The notes beneath the pieces are model-generated. The model was not told where the DNA came from and did no database searches. It saw only the letters and a program-made list of their open reading frames with translations. This document shows, one piece after another, positions 33,709 to 44,165 of a DNA stretch of 64,000 nucleotides. Where the stretch lies: NCBI GenBank assembly GCA_938074445.1, contig CALJEK010000031.1:47204-111203 (forward strand), given 5' to 3'. A program made the translations under genes and the position numbers. The stretch comes from Candidatus Kryptoniota bacterium. Its GTDB lineage: Bacteria > Bacteroidota > Ignavibacteria > Kryptoniales > Kryptoniaceae. Numbering within the stretch: position 1 is the first letter of the stretch; each line of letters starts with the position of its first letter.

Positions 33709-34851
33709 TTATTTTTCGATCAATCGTTTTGCCTTGACAAATGTTTTATATCTATATTCATTGAAATTTGGAGCCTTCGGGTCGAAACTATCAACACTGA
33801 CTTTCCCAGAACAGTGAATAAATTCTTTATTGCCAAGATAAATCCCGACATGTGTGATTTTTTCAGGTTTCCCATTTTCAGCTCTTTGACCAAAAAAGAG
33901 AAAATCACCCGGTTTCAAATTCTCAAAATCCTTCCCAGGGTCAATTTCAACACCAAGGCGTGCCTGTTGATCTGCATCTCGTGGAAGTTCAAAGCCATTC
34001 ATCTTAAAAACAATCTTTGTAAACCCGGAACAATCAAATCCCTTAACGCTTGTGCCACCCCAAAGGTAAGGAAAGCCGATAAACTTTTTAGCGGTTTTGA
34101 TTATATCATTTGCATTTAACTTTACACTCCTTCTCCATCTTTCAAAATCCTCAACCTGACTTTTCTCCACATATCCACTTCTTCCATCCGGCAAAACAAC
34201 ATAAAACCAATTCCCCTCGTCCCTATTAACACCGAGGACATTTCCCATCACAAGGTCGCTTACTGGAGCAGATTTCTTATCCTTTTGAGAATAAACAAAA
34301 CCAAAATAATCGGTGAAAATTAATTTTCTCATCTTTTTCCATTTTTCAAACCTATCGGAATCAAAAATTTCTAAACTGCCTTCCTCGACCCATCCAAGGT
34401 AATTTTCAGGCGGTTCTGTTTGAACAAAATACCAGTATCCATGTCGTTTTAATATTTTAACACCGCTTCCCATCAAAATTTGATTGACAAGCTCAGCTTG
34501 ATGCATAGGTTTACTCCTCATATTTGCAACGCTTACGGATACAACTCCGTATATTTTACCGTTAAGCTCCGGGGACGGCAAGACGACAACGCTATCGATC
34601 ACATTATTAGAAATTTGCTGCAATTTCGAGATCAATTCTTCCTTTGCCTTTTTAACCGTTGTTTCACCCTTTAACACCAACCCATCTCCATGTTTATAAA
34701 TTACAACTTCAAAAACATCGACCCTTTTATCCGGCACATATTTTTGCGAAATTTCATTTATTAGATTTTCATAAGCACTTTCAACCCCAACCTGTGAAAA
34801 AAGTGGCGAAGCAAAGGCGAAAAAGATTAATGCAGTTAAAATTCTTATCAT
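33709..34851 (-). CDS. NlpC/P60 cell-wall peptidase with SH3 domains
   Basis: A 380-residue exported protein (signal peptide about 1-19). Two bacterial SH3-type repeats lie near 105-160 and 185-235 (VSVANMRSKPMHQAELVNQ; SGYVEKSQV). The C-terminal NlpC/P60 domain (about 245-378) has the catalytic Cys in GFDCSGFTK (near residue 271), the His in ITHVGIYLG and the third residue in EFIHCSG. It should cleave gamma-D-glutamyl-diamino-acid bonds in peptidoglycan stems. It is divergent from tRNA-Val. Confidence 0.9.
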   Translation of the reverse strand: MIRILTALIFFAFASPLFSQVGVESAYENLINEISQKYVPDKRVDVFEVVIYKHGDGLVLKGETTVKKAKEELISKLQQISNNVIDSVVVLPSPELNGKIYGVVSVSVANMRSKPMHQAELVNQILMGSGVKILKRHGYWYFVQTEPPENYLGWVEEGSLEIFDSDRFEKWKKMRKLIFTDYFGFVYSQKDKKSAPVSDLVMGNVLGVNRDEGNWFYVVLPDGRSGYVEKSQVEDFERWRRSVKLNANDIIKTAKKFIGFPYLWGGTSVKGFDCSGFTKIVFKMNGFELPRDADQQARLGVEIDPGKDFENLKPGDFLFFGQRAENGKPEKITHVGIYLGNKEFIHCSGKVSVDSFDPKAPNFNEYRYKTFVKAKRLIEK

Positions 34852-34867
34852 AGTGCAGGTTTAAATT

Positions 34868-34896
34868 TTGTTTAAAAAAAACTTTTTTATTATCTT
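34868..34896 (+). promoter_or_regulatory. Probable promoter of tRNA-Val
   Basis: TTGTTT, 17 bp, TATCTT; the predicted start lies about 7 bases before the mature tRNA 5' end. Confidence 0.5.
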
Positions 34897-34909
34897 ACAA
34901 ACTGAATTT

Positions 34910-34984
34910 GGGCGGTTAGCTCAGTTGGTTTAGAGCGCCACCCTTACAAGGTGGAGGTCAGAGGTTCGAATCCTCTACCGCCCA
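34910..34984 (+). tRNA. tRNA-Val (anticodon TAC)
   Basis: A full cloverleaf: acceptor GGGCGGT/ACCGCCC, D-arm GCTC...GAGC, anticodon stem CCACC/GGTGG with loop CTTACAA (TAC at 34-36), T-arm AGAGG TTCGAAT CCTCT and discriminator A. The CCA tail is not encoded and must be added. Confidence 0.97.
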
Positions 34985-34989
34985 CAAGG

Positions 34990-35472
34990 CTAAAATTTAT
35001 AACCAATTTTTCTCAAAAATTCCTTTCTTTTTTGAATATCTTCTTCACCTTCAATTCCTTTCGTTTTAACTCCATCAATTACACCAAGAATTCCGCGTCC
35101 TTGTTCCGTCTCTGCGATTATAACTTCAACCGGATTTGCAGTTGCGCAGAAGATTCTACATACTTCTGGGACCATTTTAACCGCATTTAAAATATTTATC
35201 GGATAACCATTATCCATGAAGATAATAAATGAGTGCCCCGCGGAAAGGTTTAAAGCGTTTTTCTTCGCGAGCTCAATCATAGCCTCATCATTTCCAGCCC
35301 ACCTAACAAGAGCCGGTCCAGAGGATTCACAAAACGCAATCCCAAATTTTAAATGTGGTTGGGTTGTAACAATCACCTCATATAAATCTTCCACAGTTTT
35401 TATAAAGTGTGCCTGTCCAAGAATGAAATTAATATTATCTGGCTTTTCAATTTTCACGATTTTTAACTCCAT
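34990..35472 (-). CDS. Adenosine-specific kinase family protein (PF04008)
   Basis: A 160-residue single-domain protein. [23 protein letters not shown] at the start, [16 protein letters not shown], and [27 protein letters not shown] are hallmarks of the small PF04008 family, first studied in hyperthermophilic archaea and reported to bind adenosine. Its cellular role is not established. It ends the guaA run, just after radC, and its stop lies 5 bp from the tRNA-Val gene. The family is enriched in thermophiles, a weak hint on habitat. Confidence 0.8.
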   Translation of the reverse strand: MELKIVKIEKPDNINFILGQAHFIKTVEDLYEVIVTTQPHLKFGIAFCESSGPALVRWAGNDEAMIELAKKNALNLSAGHSFIIFMDNGYPINILNAVKMVPEVCRIFCATANPVEVIIAETEQGRGILGVIDGVKTKGIEGEEDIQKRKEFLRKIGYKF

Positions 35473-35493
35473 AGCTTCACCCCCACGTTTGTT

Positions 35494-36216
35494 TTACTTT
35501 ATGATTCCAAGTTGAGCCATGCTTTTAAACTTGTCACCAGCGATTATAATATGATCAAGAAGCTTTATCCCTAAAATTTCACCTGCCTGATAAATTTGTC
35601 TTGTCACTTCAACATCCATTTTGCTTGGCTCGGGATTTCCACTTGGATGATTATGCACAAGAATTATGCTCGCAGAAAGTTCGTCAATAGCTGGTTTAAA
35701 TACCTCTCTTGGATGAATTATGCTTGAGTTCAAATTCCCTTCGGATACAACGATATCTTTGATGATTTTATTTGCTGTGTTAAGAAGCACGACGATTAAA
35801 ATCTCCTTATTAAGATCTGCGAGTCGAGGAATGAAAATTTTAGCCACGTCTTCTGGGGATGTAATTTGCGGTTTTTCTAAAGCGGATTCAGTTTGAATTC
35901 TTCTTGAAAGTTCAAACGCAGCCGAAATCACCACAGCTTTTTTTAATCCTATACCTTTATATTTTTTCAAGTCGCCGAGGTCTTTACGCGCAAGTTCGCG
36001 CAAACTCCCCACATCAGATAAAATTTTATTCGCAAGATCTATAGCAGATACTTTCTTTGTTCCCGAACCAATTAAAATGGCAAGAAGTTCGGCATTTGAA
36101 ACCGAGCGAGGTCCATACTTTATAAACTTCTCCCGTGGTCTTGTTTCTGGTGGCAAATCTTTTATCCGAAGTCTATAGCTATCATCCGCTTCATATTTCA
36201 TTGCGCCACTGTCCAT
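35494..36216 (-). CDS. radC: RadC family JAB-domain protein
   Basis: A 240-residue RadC: IKDLPPETRPREKFIKYGPRSVSNAELLAILI at the start, a helix-hairpin-helix (LKKYKGIGLKKAVVISAAFEL), then the JAB/MPN metal site with VFKPAIDELSASIILVHNHPSGNPEPSKMD. Despite the historical name its repair role is doubtful. The ATG at 36216 has a well-placed AAGGA; it overlaps the upstream gene by 19 bp. RadC here is chromosomal, within a housekeeping run. Confidence 0.93.
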   Translation of the reverse strand: MDSGAMKYEADDSYRLRIKDLPPETRPREKFIKYGPRSVSNAELLAILIGSGTKKVSAIDLANKILSDVGSLRELARKDLGDLKKYKGIGLKKAVVISAAFELSRRIQTESALEKPQITSPEDVAKIFIPRLADLNKEILIVVLLNTANKIIKDIVVSEGNLNSSIIHPREVFKPAIDELSASIILVHNHPSGNPEPSKMDVEVTRQIYQAGEILGIKLLDHIIIAGDKFKSMAQLGIIK

Positions 36217-37973
36217 TGCGATATCCTTCTTATTAAATTGTCCTTAAAAACAAGGATTGAAACCGAGTTATTGACCCTATCATCGTTAAAAATTATATCA
36301 CGCCCGATTCCAACCGTTTCATATTTTTTTAACGCCGTGTAAACTTCGTCAGATGTCAATTTACCTTCACTAATTATTTTTAGAAATAACCGCCCCACAT
36401 CGTAGCCGTAGACCGAAAACTCATCTGGTTCTTTTTGAAATTTCTCCTTAAATAATTTCGCAAATGTTTTAAATGAGGGGCTATCAAAATTAATATATTG
36501 CCCACTTGTGAAAATGACGCCATCCGTATATCTTCTATTCATGTAAAGTTCCGCAAAATTATTCCAAACATCATTACCAAGCAATTTGACCTTAATGTCA
36601 TGATAATAAATTTGTGAGGAAATTATCCCGATAAAATCAGAATTTAAAATTGGAGCAAACAAACCAACCTCGTTCAAAGAAATCTCTTCAAGTGGAACTT
36701 TAAGGGATTCGACTTTCATAAGCAAATTTCTGAAATGAGGGCGAAGATCGGTTTCATCGGGATTGTAAAATTGTATCGCGAGTACATTTGCCGAATTTCT
36801 CTTAACCTCATCGACAAAAGCATCGATAAAGGGTTTTATCGCCTTATCATTAGGAGCTAAAACAAGGAAATTTTTTAATCCAAGGGCAAAGATCGCAAAC
36901 TGTGCTAACGCTCTCGAACGAACTGAATAATTTGAATTAAACTGAAAAATATAACGGCTTAATTTAGCTAAATCATCCGACATCGCCGTTGGAGAAACTA
37001 TCGGTATCCCTACTTGATCCGCAAATCTTGCGCAAAGTTCAACATCTTCACTATAAACAGGACCAATCACGCCCAAAATGTCAGGATAATTTTTGAAACT
37101 TAGCAATTTTTGATCAACATCCTTACTTGTATAATACTTAACTTCAACGCCAACCTTTGGATTTGAACTCAAATTATGCTCATCAATCGCCACTTCTATG
37201 CCATTTAAAATTGACTCACTCAAACCTTGACCCTTTGGAAGCAAAACCCCAATTTTAACCTTAGGGCGGACAAGAAGCCGATCAAGGTAATTTATCTGAT
37301 ACATCAACCTATCATAAAATTCCGTCCCCTTGAAATATATAAGTTGCTCCGAAACATATTTCTTCGAATTTTCAATCCTTCCAGACGAGACAAGGTTATT
37401 TGAAATTCTCATTACGATTAAATATCTCACCTCTGGGGTTAACTCAAGTTTTTCTATTTCATTGAGCTTATCAAGAGAAAGCGAATCAATTATAACTGAG
37501 GCAATTTCGATATATTTTGATTTTTCATGCTTTGATTTTGAAATCGCCTGGTCGAGTTTAAGTATAGCCTCCTTAAAGTTACCAGATTTAGCGTAGATCA
37601 AGCCGAGTGTGTAAAAAGCATCATCGATATAATCACTTTTTGGGAATTCATCGATAAATCTCTTTAAAAGTTCCCCCGCATCATCATATTTGTTAAGATA
37701 ACAAAGTGATTTTGACGCCATAATATAGCTCGCCGTCGTGCGATGGTTCAGTCCAAGCGAGATGACGGAATCAAAGTTTAAATAAGCATTTAAAAAATAT
37801 CTAAAACCAGCCGAATCACCTTGAACGAGGTGAGAATTTAAACCAAGCTTAAAGAAATCAAGACCCGATTTAAAAAGTGAATCAGCAACTGGATTATAAA
37901 TTTTCTCAGTCTGTCCTAAAAGCGTAAAACTGACAAAAACTAAAAGCAAAACCACGCGCAAGGATTTAACCAT
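36198..37973 (-). CDS. Periplasmic receptor-like protein with TPR N-terminus (LivK/LpoA-like)
   Basis: A 591-residue exported protein (signal peptide about 1-20). The N-terminal third is tetratricopeptide-like (YTLGLIYAKSGNFKEAILKLDQAI). From about residue 240 it is a type-1 periplasmic-binding-protein fold: KIGVLLPKGQGLSESILNGIEVAIDE, VIGPVYSEDVELCARFADQVGIPIVSPTA, FSVYGYDVGRLFLKII. The TPR plus binding-protein order is that of LpoA-type peptidoglycan synthase activators, but no ABC transporter is near, so either a cell-wall or sensory role is possible. Confidence 0.65.
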   Translation of the reverse strand: MVKSLRVVLLLVFVSFTLLGQTEKIYNPVADSLFKSGLDFFKLGLNSHLVQGDSAGFRYFLNAYLNFDSVISLGLNHRTTASYIMASKSLCYLNKYDDAGELLKRFIDEFPKSDYIDDAFYTLGLIYAKSGNFKEAILKLDQAISKSKHEKSKYIEIASVIIDSLSLDKLNEIEKLELTPEVRYLIVMRISNNLVSSGRIENSKKYVSEQLIYFKGTEFYDRLMYQINYLDRLLVRPKVKIGVLLPKGQGLSESILNGIEVAIDEHNLSSNPKVGVEVKYYTSKDVDQKLLSFKNYPDILGVIGPVYSEDVELCARFADQVGIPIVSPTAMSDDLAKLSRYIFQFNSNYSVRSRALAQFAIFALGLKNFLVLAPNDKAIKPFIDAFVDEVKRNSANVLAIQFYNPDETDLRPHFRNLLMKVESLKVPLEEISLNEVGLFAPILNSDFIGIISSQIYYHDIKVKLLGNDVWNNFAELYMNRRYTDGVIFTSGQYINFDSPSFKTFAKLFKEKFQKEPDEFSVYGYDVGRLFLKIISEGKLTSDEVYTALKKYETVGIGRDIIFNDDRVNNSVSILVFKDNLIRRISQWTVAQ

Positions 37974-38835
37974 CTCTTAAAAACTTTAGTTTTTCGTCTA
38001 TTTTAAATTTAGCATTTGGATCAATCCTCATCGCTTCACCAAAGAATTTATTCGCCTCCTCATCTCTACCGCGATATTTGTAAATTAATCCCAAATTTAT
38101 AAATGAATCAACGAGATTTTTGTCAAGCCAAATAGCACGGTTAAAATATCGTTCAGCTTCCTCAATTTCTCCAAGCTCAAGTGAAATCTCACCACATATT
38201 TCCCACAGTTCTGCTTTATTAGGTTCAAGGTCAATTGCGGTTTCAATAGCTTTTTTAGCCTCGCTAAGGTTCCCGAGATTCCAATATGAAATCGCAAGTA
38301 AATGATAAAGGGTATAGTTATAAGGTTCCTTCTTTATGCCCCGTTGCAAGTAATCAACTGCTTCTTCATAACTGCCACGTTTTATAAGTATCTCCCCAAG
38401 TGATTCAAATATTTTAGGAAACCCAGGATCAAGTCTTAAAACTTTCTTGAACTCTGCTTCCGCTTCAAGATAATCGCCCTTATAATAATATGCAAGCCCA
38501 AGATTATGGTGAACAATTGGATAATCAAGATACGAAAGCGGTGTGTAAAATTTTATCGCTTCATCATATCTTTTTGACTTAAGACATATATTACCAAGCA
38601 TAAAAAGGACTTCCTCATTATTTGGGTCGATTTCATACGCTTTTCTTAACAATTTTTCAGCGCTATTTCCCTTGCCAAGTTTTATATAAATAAAAGCAAG
38701 CTCAGTGTATGCATCAACGAAGCTTGGGTGTTCATTTATAAGTCTATGATAAATCTGCATTGAGTGTAAAAATTTACCTGAGTCAAAATATTTTCTCGCC
38801 TTCTCAATCGCTTTTTTTACATTTACATTGGACAT
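37966..38835 (-). CDS. Tetratricopeptide-repeat protein
   Basis: About eight consecutive TPR units span nearly the whole 289-residue protein (for example HHNLGLAYYYKGDYLEAEAEFKKVLRLDP). No signal peptide is evident. I take the ATG at 38835, preceded by GGGAA; an ATG at 38853 lies inside guaA without a ribosome-binding site. It links guaA with the receptor-like gene, overlapping the latter by 8 bp. It is likely a scaffold; partner unknown. Confidence 0.8.
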   Translation of the reverse strand: MSNVNVKKAIEKARKYFDSGKFLHSMQIYHRLINEHPSFVDAYTELAFIYIKLGKGNSAEKLLRKAYEIDPNNEEVLFMLGNICLKSKRYDEAIKFYTPLSYLDYPIVHHNLGLAYYYKGDYLEAEAEFKKVLRLDPGFPKIFESLGEILIKRGSYEEAVDYLQRGIKKEPYNYTLYHLLAISYWNLGNLSEAKKAIETAIDLEPNKAELWEICGEISLELGEIEEAERYFNRAIWLDKNLVDSFINLGLIYKYRGRDEEANKFFGEAMRIDPNAKFKIDEKLKFLRDG

Positions 38836-38839
38836 TTTT

Positions 38840-40378
38840 CTATTCCCATTCAATTGTTGCTGGTGGTTTTGTAGTTATATCGTAAACAACTCTGTTGACC
38901 CCATTAACTTCATTCACAATCCTTGTTGAAATCCTCTCAAGCACATCATAAGGTAATTTTACCCAATCGGCTGTCATTCCATCCTGACTGGATACAACTC
39001 TTAAAGCCACAACATATTCATAGCTTCTTTCATCCCCCATAACTCCAACAGAGCGCACTGGTAAAAGCACAGCAAATGCCTGCCAAATCTCATCATAAAG
39101 ATTTGCCTTCTTTATCTCTTCAATTAAAATTTCATCTGCGCTTCTCAAAATCTCAAGTTTTTCAGGCGTGACCTCACCAATCACTCTAACAGCAAGCCCC
39201 GGTCCTGGAAATGGATGTCGATTTAATATATCATCGCTAAGCCCAAGCGCTTTCCCAATTCGCCTCACTTCATCCTTGAAAAGTTCTCTAAACGGTTCTA
39301 TCAATTTAAATTTCATCTTTTCAGGAAGCCCTCCAACATTGTGATGTGTTTTTATCCTTGACGAAGGTCCTTTATAAGAAGTAGATTCAATAACATCAGG
39401 ATATAAAGTCCCCTGAGCAAGAAACTCAACGCCTTCAAACTTCTCCGCTTCTTGTTCAAAAACTTCAATAAACGTATGTCCGATAATTTTTCTTTTTTCC
39501 TCCGGATCAATTACACCATGCAACCTTTTAAGAAAAATTTCGCCAGCATCAATATAATGAACTTTAATTCCAAGCCGTTTAAACATTTCAACAACTTCTT
39601 TACCCTCATTTCTTCGCATCAAACCGGTGTCGATATAAATTGCGATTAAGTTATCACCTACAGCCTTATTAAGCAAAACAGCCAACACCGTTGAATCAAC
39701 CCCACCGCTTACAGCACATATAACTTTTTTATCTTTGACTGTTTCTCTTATTTCTTTTATCTCATTTTCAATGAAAAATTCTGCGTTCCACCCACCTTGG
39801 CATTGACAAATTTTATAGACGAAATTTTTTAATATCTCAAAACCTTTTTCAGTATGCGCAACTTCAGGATGAAATTGAACACCATAAATTTTCTTTTCTT
39901 TGTTTCTTATCACGCAAACTGGAGAATTTTCCGTTCGAGCGATAACTTCAAATTCCGGCGGTGCCTTCACAAGCGCATCTCCATGGCTCATCCAAACAGT
40001 TATCTCCGAATTTAAACCGAAGAAAAGGTCATCACCTTTTTCTATCTTTAGAATTGCTTTACCATATTCTCTTTTTGCAAACCTATCAACTTCACCTCCA
40101 AGCTTATAGGCAATCAATTGAAGACCATAGCAAATTCCAAGCGTTGGAATTCCAAGTTGAAACAATTTTAAATCAACTTGTGGGGAGTCATTTTCATAAA
40201 CGCTTGCTGGACCGCCAGACAAAATTATCCCTTTAGGTTTCATTCGCGCAATCTCATCGACAGGAAGATTAAAGGGATGGATTTCAGAATATACACCTGC
40301 TTCTCTTATTCTCCTTGCTATGAGCTGTGTATACTGGGAACCGAAATCAAGTATGAGGATAAATTCATTAGGTCGCAT
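38840..40378 (-). CDS. guaA: GMP synthase (glutamine-hydrolysing)
   Basis: The 512-residue product converts XMP to GMP. The N-terminal class-I amidotransferase has the catalytic Cys (C83 in GICYGLQL) and [11 protein letters not shown] with the His-Glu pair. The ATP-pyrophosphatase domain has [10 protein letters not shown]. The C-terminal dimerisation domain ends [17 protein letters not shown], the standard GuaA terminus. It is the first gene of a five-gene run; a promoter is readable at 40407-40436. Confidence 0.97.
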   Translation of the reverse strand: MRPNEFILILDFGSQYTQLIARRIREAGVYSEIHPFNLPVDEIARMKPKGIILSGGPASVYENDSPQVDLKLFQLGIPTLGICYGLQLIAYKLGGEVDRFAKREYGKAILKIEKGDDLFFGLNSEITVWMSHGDALVKAPPEFEVIARTENSPVCVIRNKEKKIYGVQFHPEVAHTEKGFEILKNFVYKICQCQGGWNAEFFIENEIKEIRETVKDKKVICAVSGGVDSTVLAVLLNKAVGDNLIAIYIDTGLMRRNEGKEVVEMFKRLGIKVHYIDAGEIFLKRLHGVIDPEEKRKIIGHTFIEVFEQEAEKFEGVEFLAQGTLYPDVIESTSYKGPSSRIKTHHNVGGLPEKMKFKLIEPFRELFKDEVRRIGKALGLSDDILNRHPFPGPGLAVRVIGEVTPEKLEILRSADEILIEEIKKANLYDEIWQAFAVLLPVRSVGVMGDERSYEYVVALRVVSSQDGMTADWVKLPYDVLERISTRIVNEVNGVNRVVYDITTKPPATIEWE

Positions 40379-40406
40379 TAATGTTCGAATTCGTGAGTTT
40401 TAGTTT

Positions 40407-40436
40407 AATATAAAAAAAATTTTAAAATTTGCACAA
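40407..40436 (-). promoter_or_regulatory. Sigma-70-like promoter of guaA
   Basis: On the minus strand TTGTGC, 18 bp of A/T, TATATT, about 30 bp before the guaA start. No purine riboswitch was recognised in the short leader. Confidence 0.45.
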
Positions 40437-40511
40437 GAATTTTTTCCTGCGCCATTTTTCTATTAAATTTTTAACAAACTTCGCAAATTCAAAACAAAAC
40501 AGAAACAAGCG

Positions 40512-41480
40512 ATGCAATATCGTATTCTCGGCAGAACAGGTCTTCAAGTATCTGAGATTGGATTTGGAAGTTGGGGAATCGGAGGGGGAATGTGGGCGGA
40601 TTCGAACGATGAAGAATCAATAAAAGCCCTCCATAGAGCAATTGAACTTGGTGTTAACTTCATCGATACCGCGCTTGTTTACGGAGATGGACATAGTGAA
40701 AGGTTGATTGGAAAAGTTTTAAAAGAAACAAGAGAAAACGTTTACATTGCGACTAAAATACCACCTAAAAATATGGTTTGGCCAGCTTTGAAAGGAACCC
40801 CTCTCAGAGAAGTTTTCCCCTATGAACATATCATAAAATCAACTGAACAAAGTTTAAAAAACCTTGGCGTAGATACAATTGATATTCAACAATTTCACGT
40901 TTGGAACGACGAATGGGCAAGAATGGATGAATGGTGGGAAGCGATACAAAAATTGAAAGAGGAAGGGAAAATAAGATTTTTCGGCATCTCGATAAATGAC
41001 CACGAGCCGTGGAATGCAATTGAGCTTATAAAAACAGGTAGGGTCGACACTGTTCAAGTAATTTACAATATTTTTGATCAATCACCGGAAGATGAACTTT
41101 TCCCAATCTGTATGCAGTACAATATCGGCGTGATTGTAAGAGTTCCATTTGACGAAGGAAGTCTAACGGGGAAAATAACACCCGAAACTATATTTCCGGA
41201 TAAAGATTGGCGAAATAGGTATTTCAGAGATGATAGAAAACAGCAAGTATGGGAAAGGGTGAAAAAACTTGAAAAACTTCTTGGGAACGAGGCAAAAACA
41301 TTAAGTGAAATGGCTTTAAGATTTTGCCTAAGCCACGAAGCAGTTTCAACCGTCATCCCTGGAATGAGAAAAGTCCAACATGTTGAGGAAAATGTGAAAG
41401 TTTCGGACGGAAGAAAACTTTCCCCAAAAATGTTGTTAGAATTAAGAAAACATAGATGGGTAAGAAATTTCTATCGATGA
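40512..41480 (+). CDS. Aldo/keto reductase
   Basis: A 322-residue NADPH-dependent oxidoreductase barrel. [19 protein letters not shown] begins the family pattern; the catalytic Asp and Tyr lie in [14 protein letters not shown], the Lys in YIATKI and the His-like position in IQQFHVWND. The C-terminus ([27 protein letters not shown]) is the usual cofactor-binding region. The substrate is unknown. It stands alone, divergent from guaA. Confidence 0.9.
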   Translation: MQYRILGRTGLQVSEIGFGSWGIGGGMWADSNDEESIKALHRAIELGVNFIDTALVYGDGHSERLIGKVLKETRENVYIATKIPPKNMVWPALKGTPLREVFPYEHIIKSTEQSLKNLGVDTIDIQQFHVWNDEWARMDEWWEAIQKLKEEGKIRFFGISINDHEPWNAIELIKTGRVDTVQVIYNIFDQSPEDELFPICMQYNIGVIVRVPFDEGSLTGKITPETIFPDKDWRNRYFRDDRKQQVWERVKKLEKLLGNEAKTLSEMALRFCLSHEAVSTVIPGMRKVQHVEENVKVSDGRKLSPKMLLELRKHRWVRNFYR

Positions 41481-41492
41481 AACCAAAATTAA

Positions 41493-41516
41493 AAAGCCCC
41501 CTTTAAAGGGGGCTTT
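41493..41516. terminator. Bidirectional hairpin terminator
   Basis: A perfect palindrome, AAAGCCCCCTTT joined to its complement, sits between the convergent aldo/keto reductase and korB. The minus-strand side is followed by TTTTTAATTTT, so it works best for the korAB transcript. Confidence 0.8.
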
Positions 41517-41523
41517 AAAAAAA

Positions 41524-42405
41524 TTATGCAAATTGTTCAAACAACTTCTTCAACCTTTCCTTCTTGACTGATTCGTCAATCGTGCCATCAAATTTAGATA
41601 TGATCTTTTGAAGATTATCTTCAAACGTCGGTCGCTCCTCGCGATAAAATATCCCAGTGTAAATTTTGTCCTGAGACATCGCAAACTCAAACGCCTTTAA
41701 CTTATTTGTCAAGTCATGCTCAGGTGGAATTTCAACAACCCTCTCTCGGACAAAATCAAACGTAACTTCCATATTGAAAGTTGGGCATGGAGATAGAACA
41801 TGAATTGCTGCAAATCCCCTATGCTTCGTTGCTTCGATAATTAGTTGGGTTAACTGCTTAGTGTTTGAAGAGAATCCGCGAGCGACGAAAGTAGCACCAT
41901 AGGCAAGAAGAAGCATAACTGGATTAATCGGCATTTCAAGGGCACCGTAAGGCGTCGTTGTGGTTGTCATCGTCAAGGTTGAAGTTGGGGAAACTTGACC
42001 TTTGGTTAAACCGTAAATCGCGTTATCAAGAATTATGTAAACAATATCTGGGTTCCTCCTTGCTATGTGCGGAATATGTCCACCTCCAATAGCAAAGCCA
42101 TCCCCATCCCCACCAACAACGAAAACTTCCAGCTCTGGATTTGCAATTTTCACGCCAAGCGCAACCGGTAAAGCTCTTCCGTGGACCGTATGAAGATTAT
42201 AACCTCTTACAAAGTGAGGGAATCTACTTGAGCAACCGATCCCTGAAACAATGCTTAACTTATGCGTTGGAATTTTTAACTCTCCAAGTGCCCTTATAAA
42301 GGCTGCAAGCACTCCATAATCACCACAGCCCGGACACCATGTTGGTTTAACCTCGCTTTTATATTCAACCTTCGCCTGCTTTATTTTCTCTATTGCTTCG
42401 CTCAT
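41524..42405 (-). CDS. korB: 2-oxoacid:ferredoxin oxidoreductase, beta subunit
   Basis: The 293-residue thiamine-pyrophosphate subunit. It has the conserved WCPGCGDYGVLAAF, the cofactor-binding GGDGDGFAIGGGHIPH with a downstream DNAIYGLTKGQ, and the CPTFN segment. With KorA it interconverts 2-oxoglutarate and succinyl-CoA with ferredoxin, in oxidative or reductive TCA reactions. Its start overlaps korA by 4 bp. Confidence 0.92.
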   Translation of the reverse strand: MSEAIEKIKQAKVEYKSEVKPTWCPGCGDYGVLAAFIRALGELKIPTHKLSIVSGIGCSSRFPHFVRGYNLHTVHGRALPVALGVKIANPELEVFVVGGDGDGFAIGGGHIPHIARRNPDIVYIILDNAIYGLTKGQVSPTSTLTMTTTTTPYGALEMPINPVMLLLAYGATFVARGFSSNTKQLTQLIIEATKHRGFAAIHVLSPCPTFNMEVTFDFVRERVVEIPPEHDLTNKLKAFEFAMSQDKIYTGIFYREERPTFEDNLQKIISKFDGTIDESVKKERLKKLFEQFA

Positions 42406-44141
42406 CTTGATACCTCTATTATTTTATTGTAAATTTCTTCAGCTGTGAAAGGAATGCCACCATAATTGTTAACTTTTATCGGATTGTAATCGATAAATGT
42501 TCTCAATATATTTGCAAATTGACCATGATAATTTTGCTCCACGACTATAACTTTATCATGGCTTTGGATAATTTCTTTAACCTTCCTCCTCGGCAAAGGA
42601 TTTAAAATTCTGGGATGATAATGGCTGACCTTTATTCCGTCCATCTTTGCTTTTGCAATTGCTTCTCTTATTGCTCCATAAGTTGAACCCCAAGAAATAA
42701 CCAGTATCTTCGCCCCATCAACTTTATAGTAATCACTATAATCGTTCTCAAGCACTTGAGTTAATGTCTCAAGCTTTCTAAATCTTTTCTTTTGCATCTC
42801 GGTATGAACTTTCGGGGTATAATTCGGATTCCCGCGCTCATTATGTTCAAGCCCCGGGGCTATATACTCAAAACCTGGATGTCCAGGTATTGCTATTGGA
42901 GCAAGACCAGTTTCAGTTATTTTATAACGAAGATACGAATTATTTTGATTATCGTAATCCGGTTCAACTCGATTCACAATTTCTATTGAATCAACATTTG
43001 GCTTTGGGATAGCTTCCGTTTGATAAGCTAGAACTTGATCTGAAAGTATTATCACGGGCATTTGATATTCTTCAGCAAGATTAAAGGCTCTAATCGTCTC
43101 ATAGAAACAATCGCTGACATTTGCTGGTGCGACAACAATTCTCGGGGCTTCACCCGGTCCTCCAAATACAGCATGATAAAGGTCTGTTTGTTCAGTCTTG
43201 CTAGGCATACCAGTTGAAGGTCCTGCACGCTGAACATCAACTATTACAACGGGCAATTCAGCCATTGAAGCGTATGTTATAAGCTCGGTCATTAAAGCAA
43301 GTCCCGGGCCAGAGGTTGGCGTTATAACTTTAGCGCCCGCATACGAAGCGCCGACACATGTTGCAAGAGCAGATATTTCATCCTCATTTTGAATCACCTT
43401 ACCACCAAACCTTGGAAGATATCTTGCTAAAAACTCTAAAACTGGGGAAGCCGGCGTAATCGGATAGCCAACCGCAACGCTACAACCCACTGCTATTGCC
43501 CCAAAACCAATTGCCTGATTTCCCGAAAGGATTATCCTATCCTCCTTTTCTCTCGGTTCCGAAAGACGAAACTTGCTTAACTCGTCAAGATATTTATTTG
43601 CATATTCAATTCCGCTTCTAAAGGCTGTCAAGTTCTGCTCAAGAATTTTTTCGCCCTTGCGTTTGAATTTATCAATGATTTGATACTCAGATTTTTCCGG
43701 CGGAATTCCAAGCACAGCCGTTAAAAATCCAGTTGCAACCATATTTTTAGCAAGGTGTGTACCAGCTGACATTGCAAGCTCTTTTAGCGGTACCTCATAC
43801 TTTTCCTTTGTAAAGTTTTCAGGTGGCTTACATTCCGCTGGATCGTAAAATAAAACGCCATCATCCGCAAGGGCAGAAGCATAGTTATCAAACGCCTCTT
43901 GATTAAAAGCCATCAAAATGTTTAGTTTGTCTCCAATTGAATAAATATCATCTGGACTTACCCTAAATTGATACATTGCAAGCCCACCCTTGATCTCAGC
44001 AGGAAAAGTTCTAAATGTAAAAACACGATATGACGACCTTGCTGCAGAATAAGTTAATATCTCCCCAGCGCTCATCACTCCTTCTCCACCTTCACCGCCA
44101 ATTCTTACTACAACATCGTTTAATTTACCGTTAAGTGGCAT
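42402..44141 (-). CDS. korA: 2-oxoacid:ferredoxin oxidoreductase, fused gamma-alpha subunit
   Basis: A 579-residue subunit in which the gamma domain (about 1-190; RIGGEGGEGVMSAGEILTYSAARS) is fused ahead of the alpha pyrimidine-binding domain (about 205-400; GNQAIGFGAIAVGCSVAVGYPITPASPV, QNEDEISALATCVGASYAGAKVITPTSGPG). The C-terminal part has the transketolase-like domain II (ILVISWGSTYGAIREAIAKA). The gamma-alpha fusion plus separate beta is the usual KorAB layout. It implies low-potential ferredoxin metabolism. Confidence 0.93.
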   Translation of the reverse strand: MPLNGKLNDVVVRIGGEGGEGVMSAGEILTYSAARSSYRVFTFRTFPAEIKGGLAMYQFRVSPDDIYSIGDKLNILMAFNQEAFDNYASALADDGVLFYDPAECKPPENFTKEKYEVPLKELAMSAGTHLAKNMVATGFLTAVLGIPPEKSEYQIIDKFKRKGEKILEQNLTAFRSGIEYANKYLDELSKFRLSEPREKEDRIILSGNQAIGFGAIAVGCSVAVGYPITPASPVLEFLARYLPRFGGKVIQNEDEISALATCVGASYAGAKVITPTSGPGLALMTELITYASMAELPVVIVDVQRAGPSTGMPSKTEQTDLYHAVFGGPGEAPRIVVAPANVSDCFYETIRAFNLAEEYQMPVIILSDQVLAYQTEAIPKPNVDSIEIVNRVEPDYDNQNNSYLRYKITETGLAPIAIPGHPGFEYIAPGLEHNERGNPNYTPKVHTEMQKKRFRKLETLTQVLENDYSDYYKVDGAKILVISWGSTYGAIREAIAKAKMDGIKVSHYHPRILNPLPRRKVKEIIQSHDKVIVVEQNYHGQFANILRTFIDYNPIKVNNYGGIPFTAEEIYNKIIEVSR

Positions 44142-44165
44142 TTTTCTTTTAAGGTTCTTTTGTTT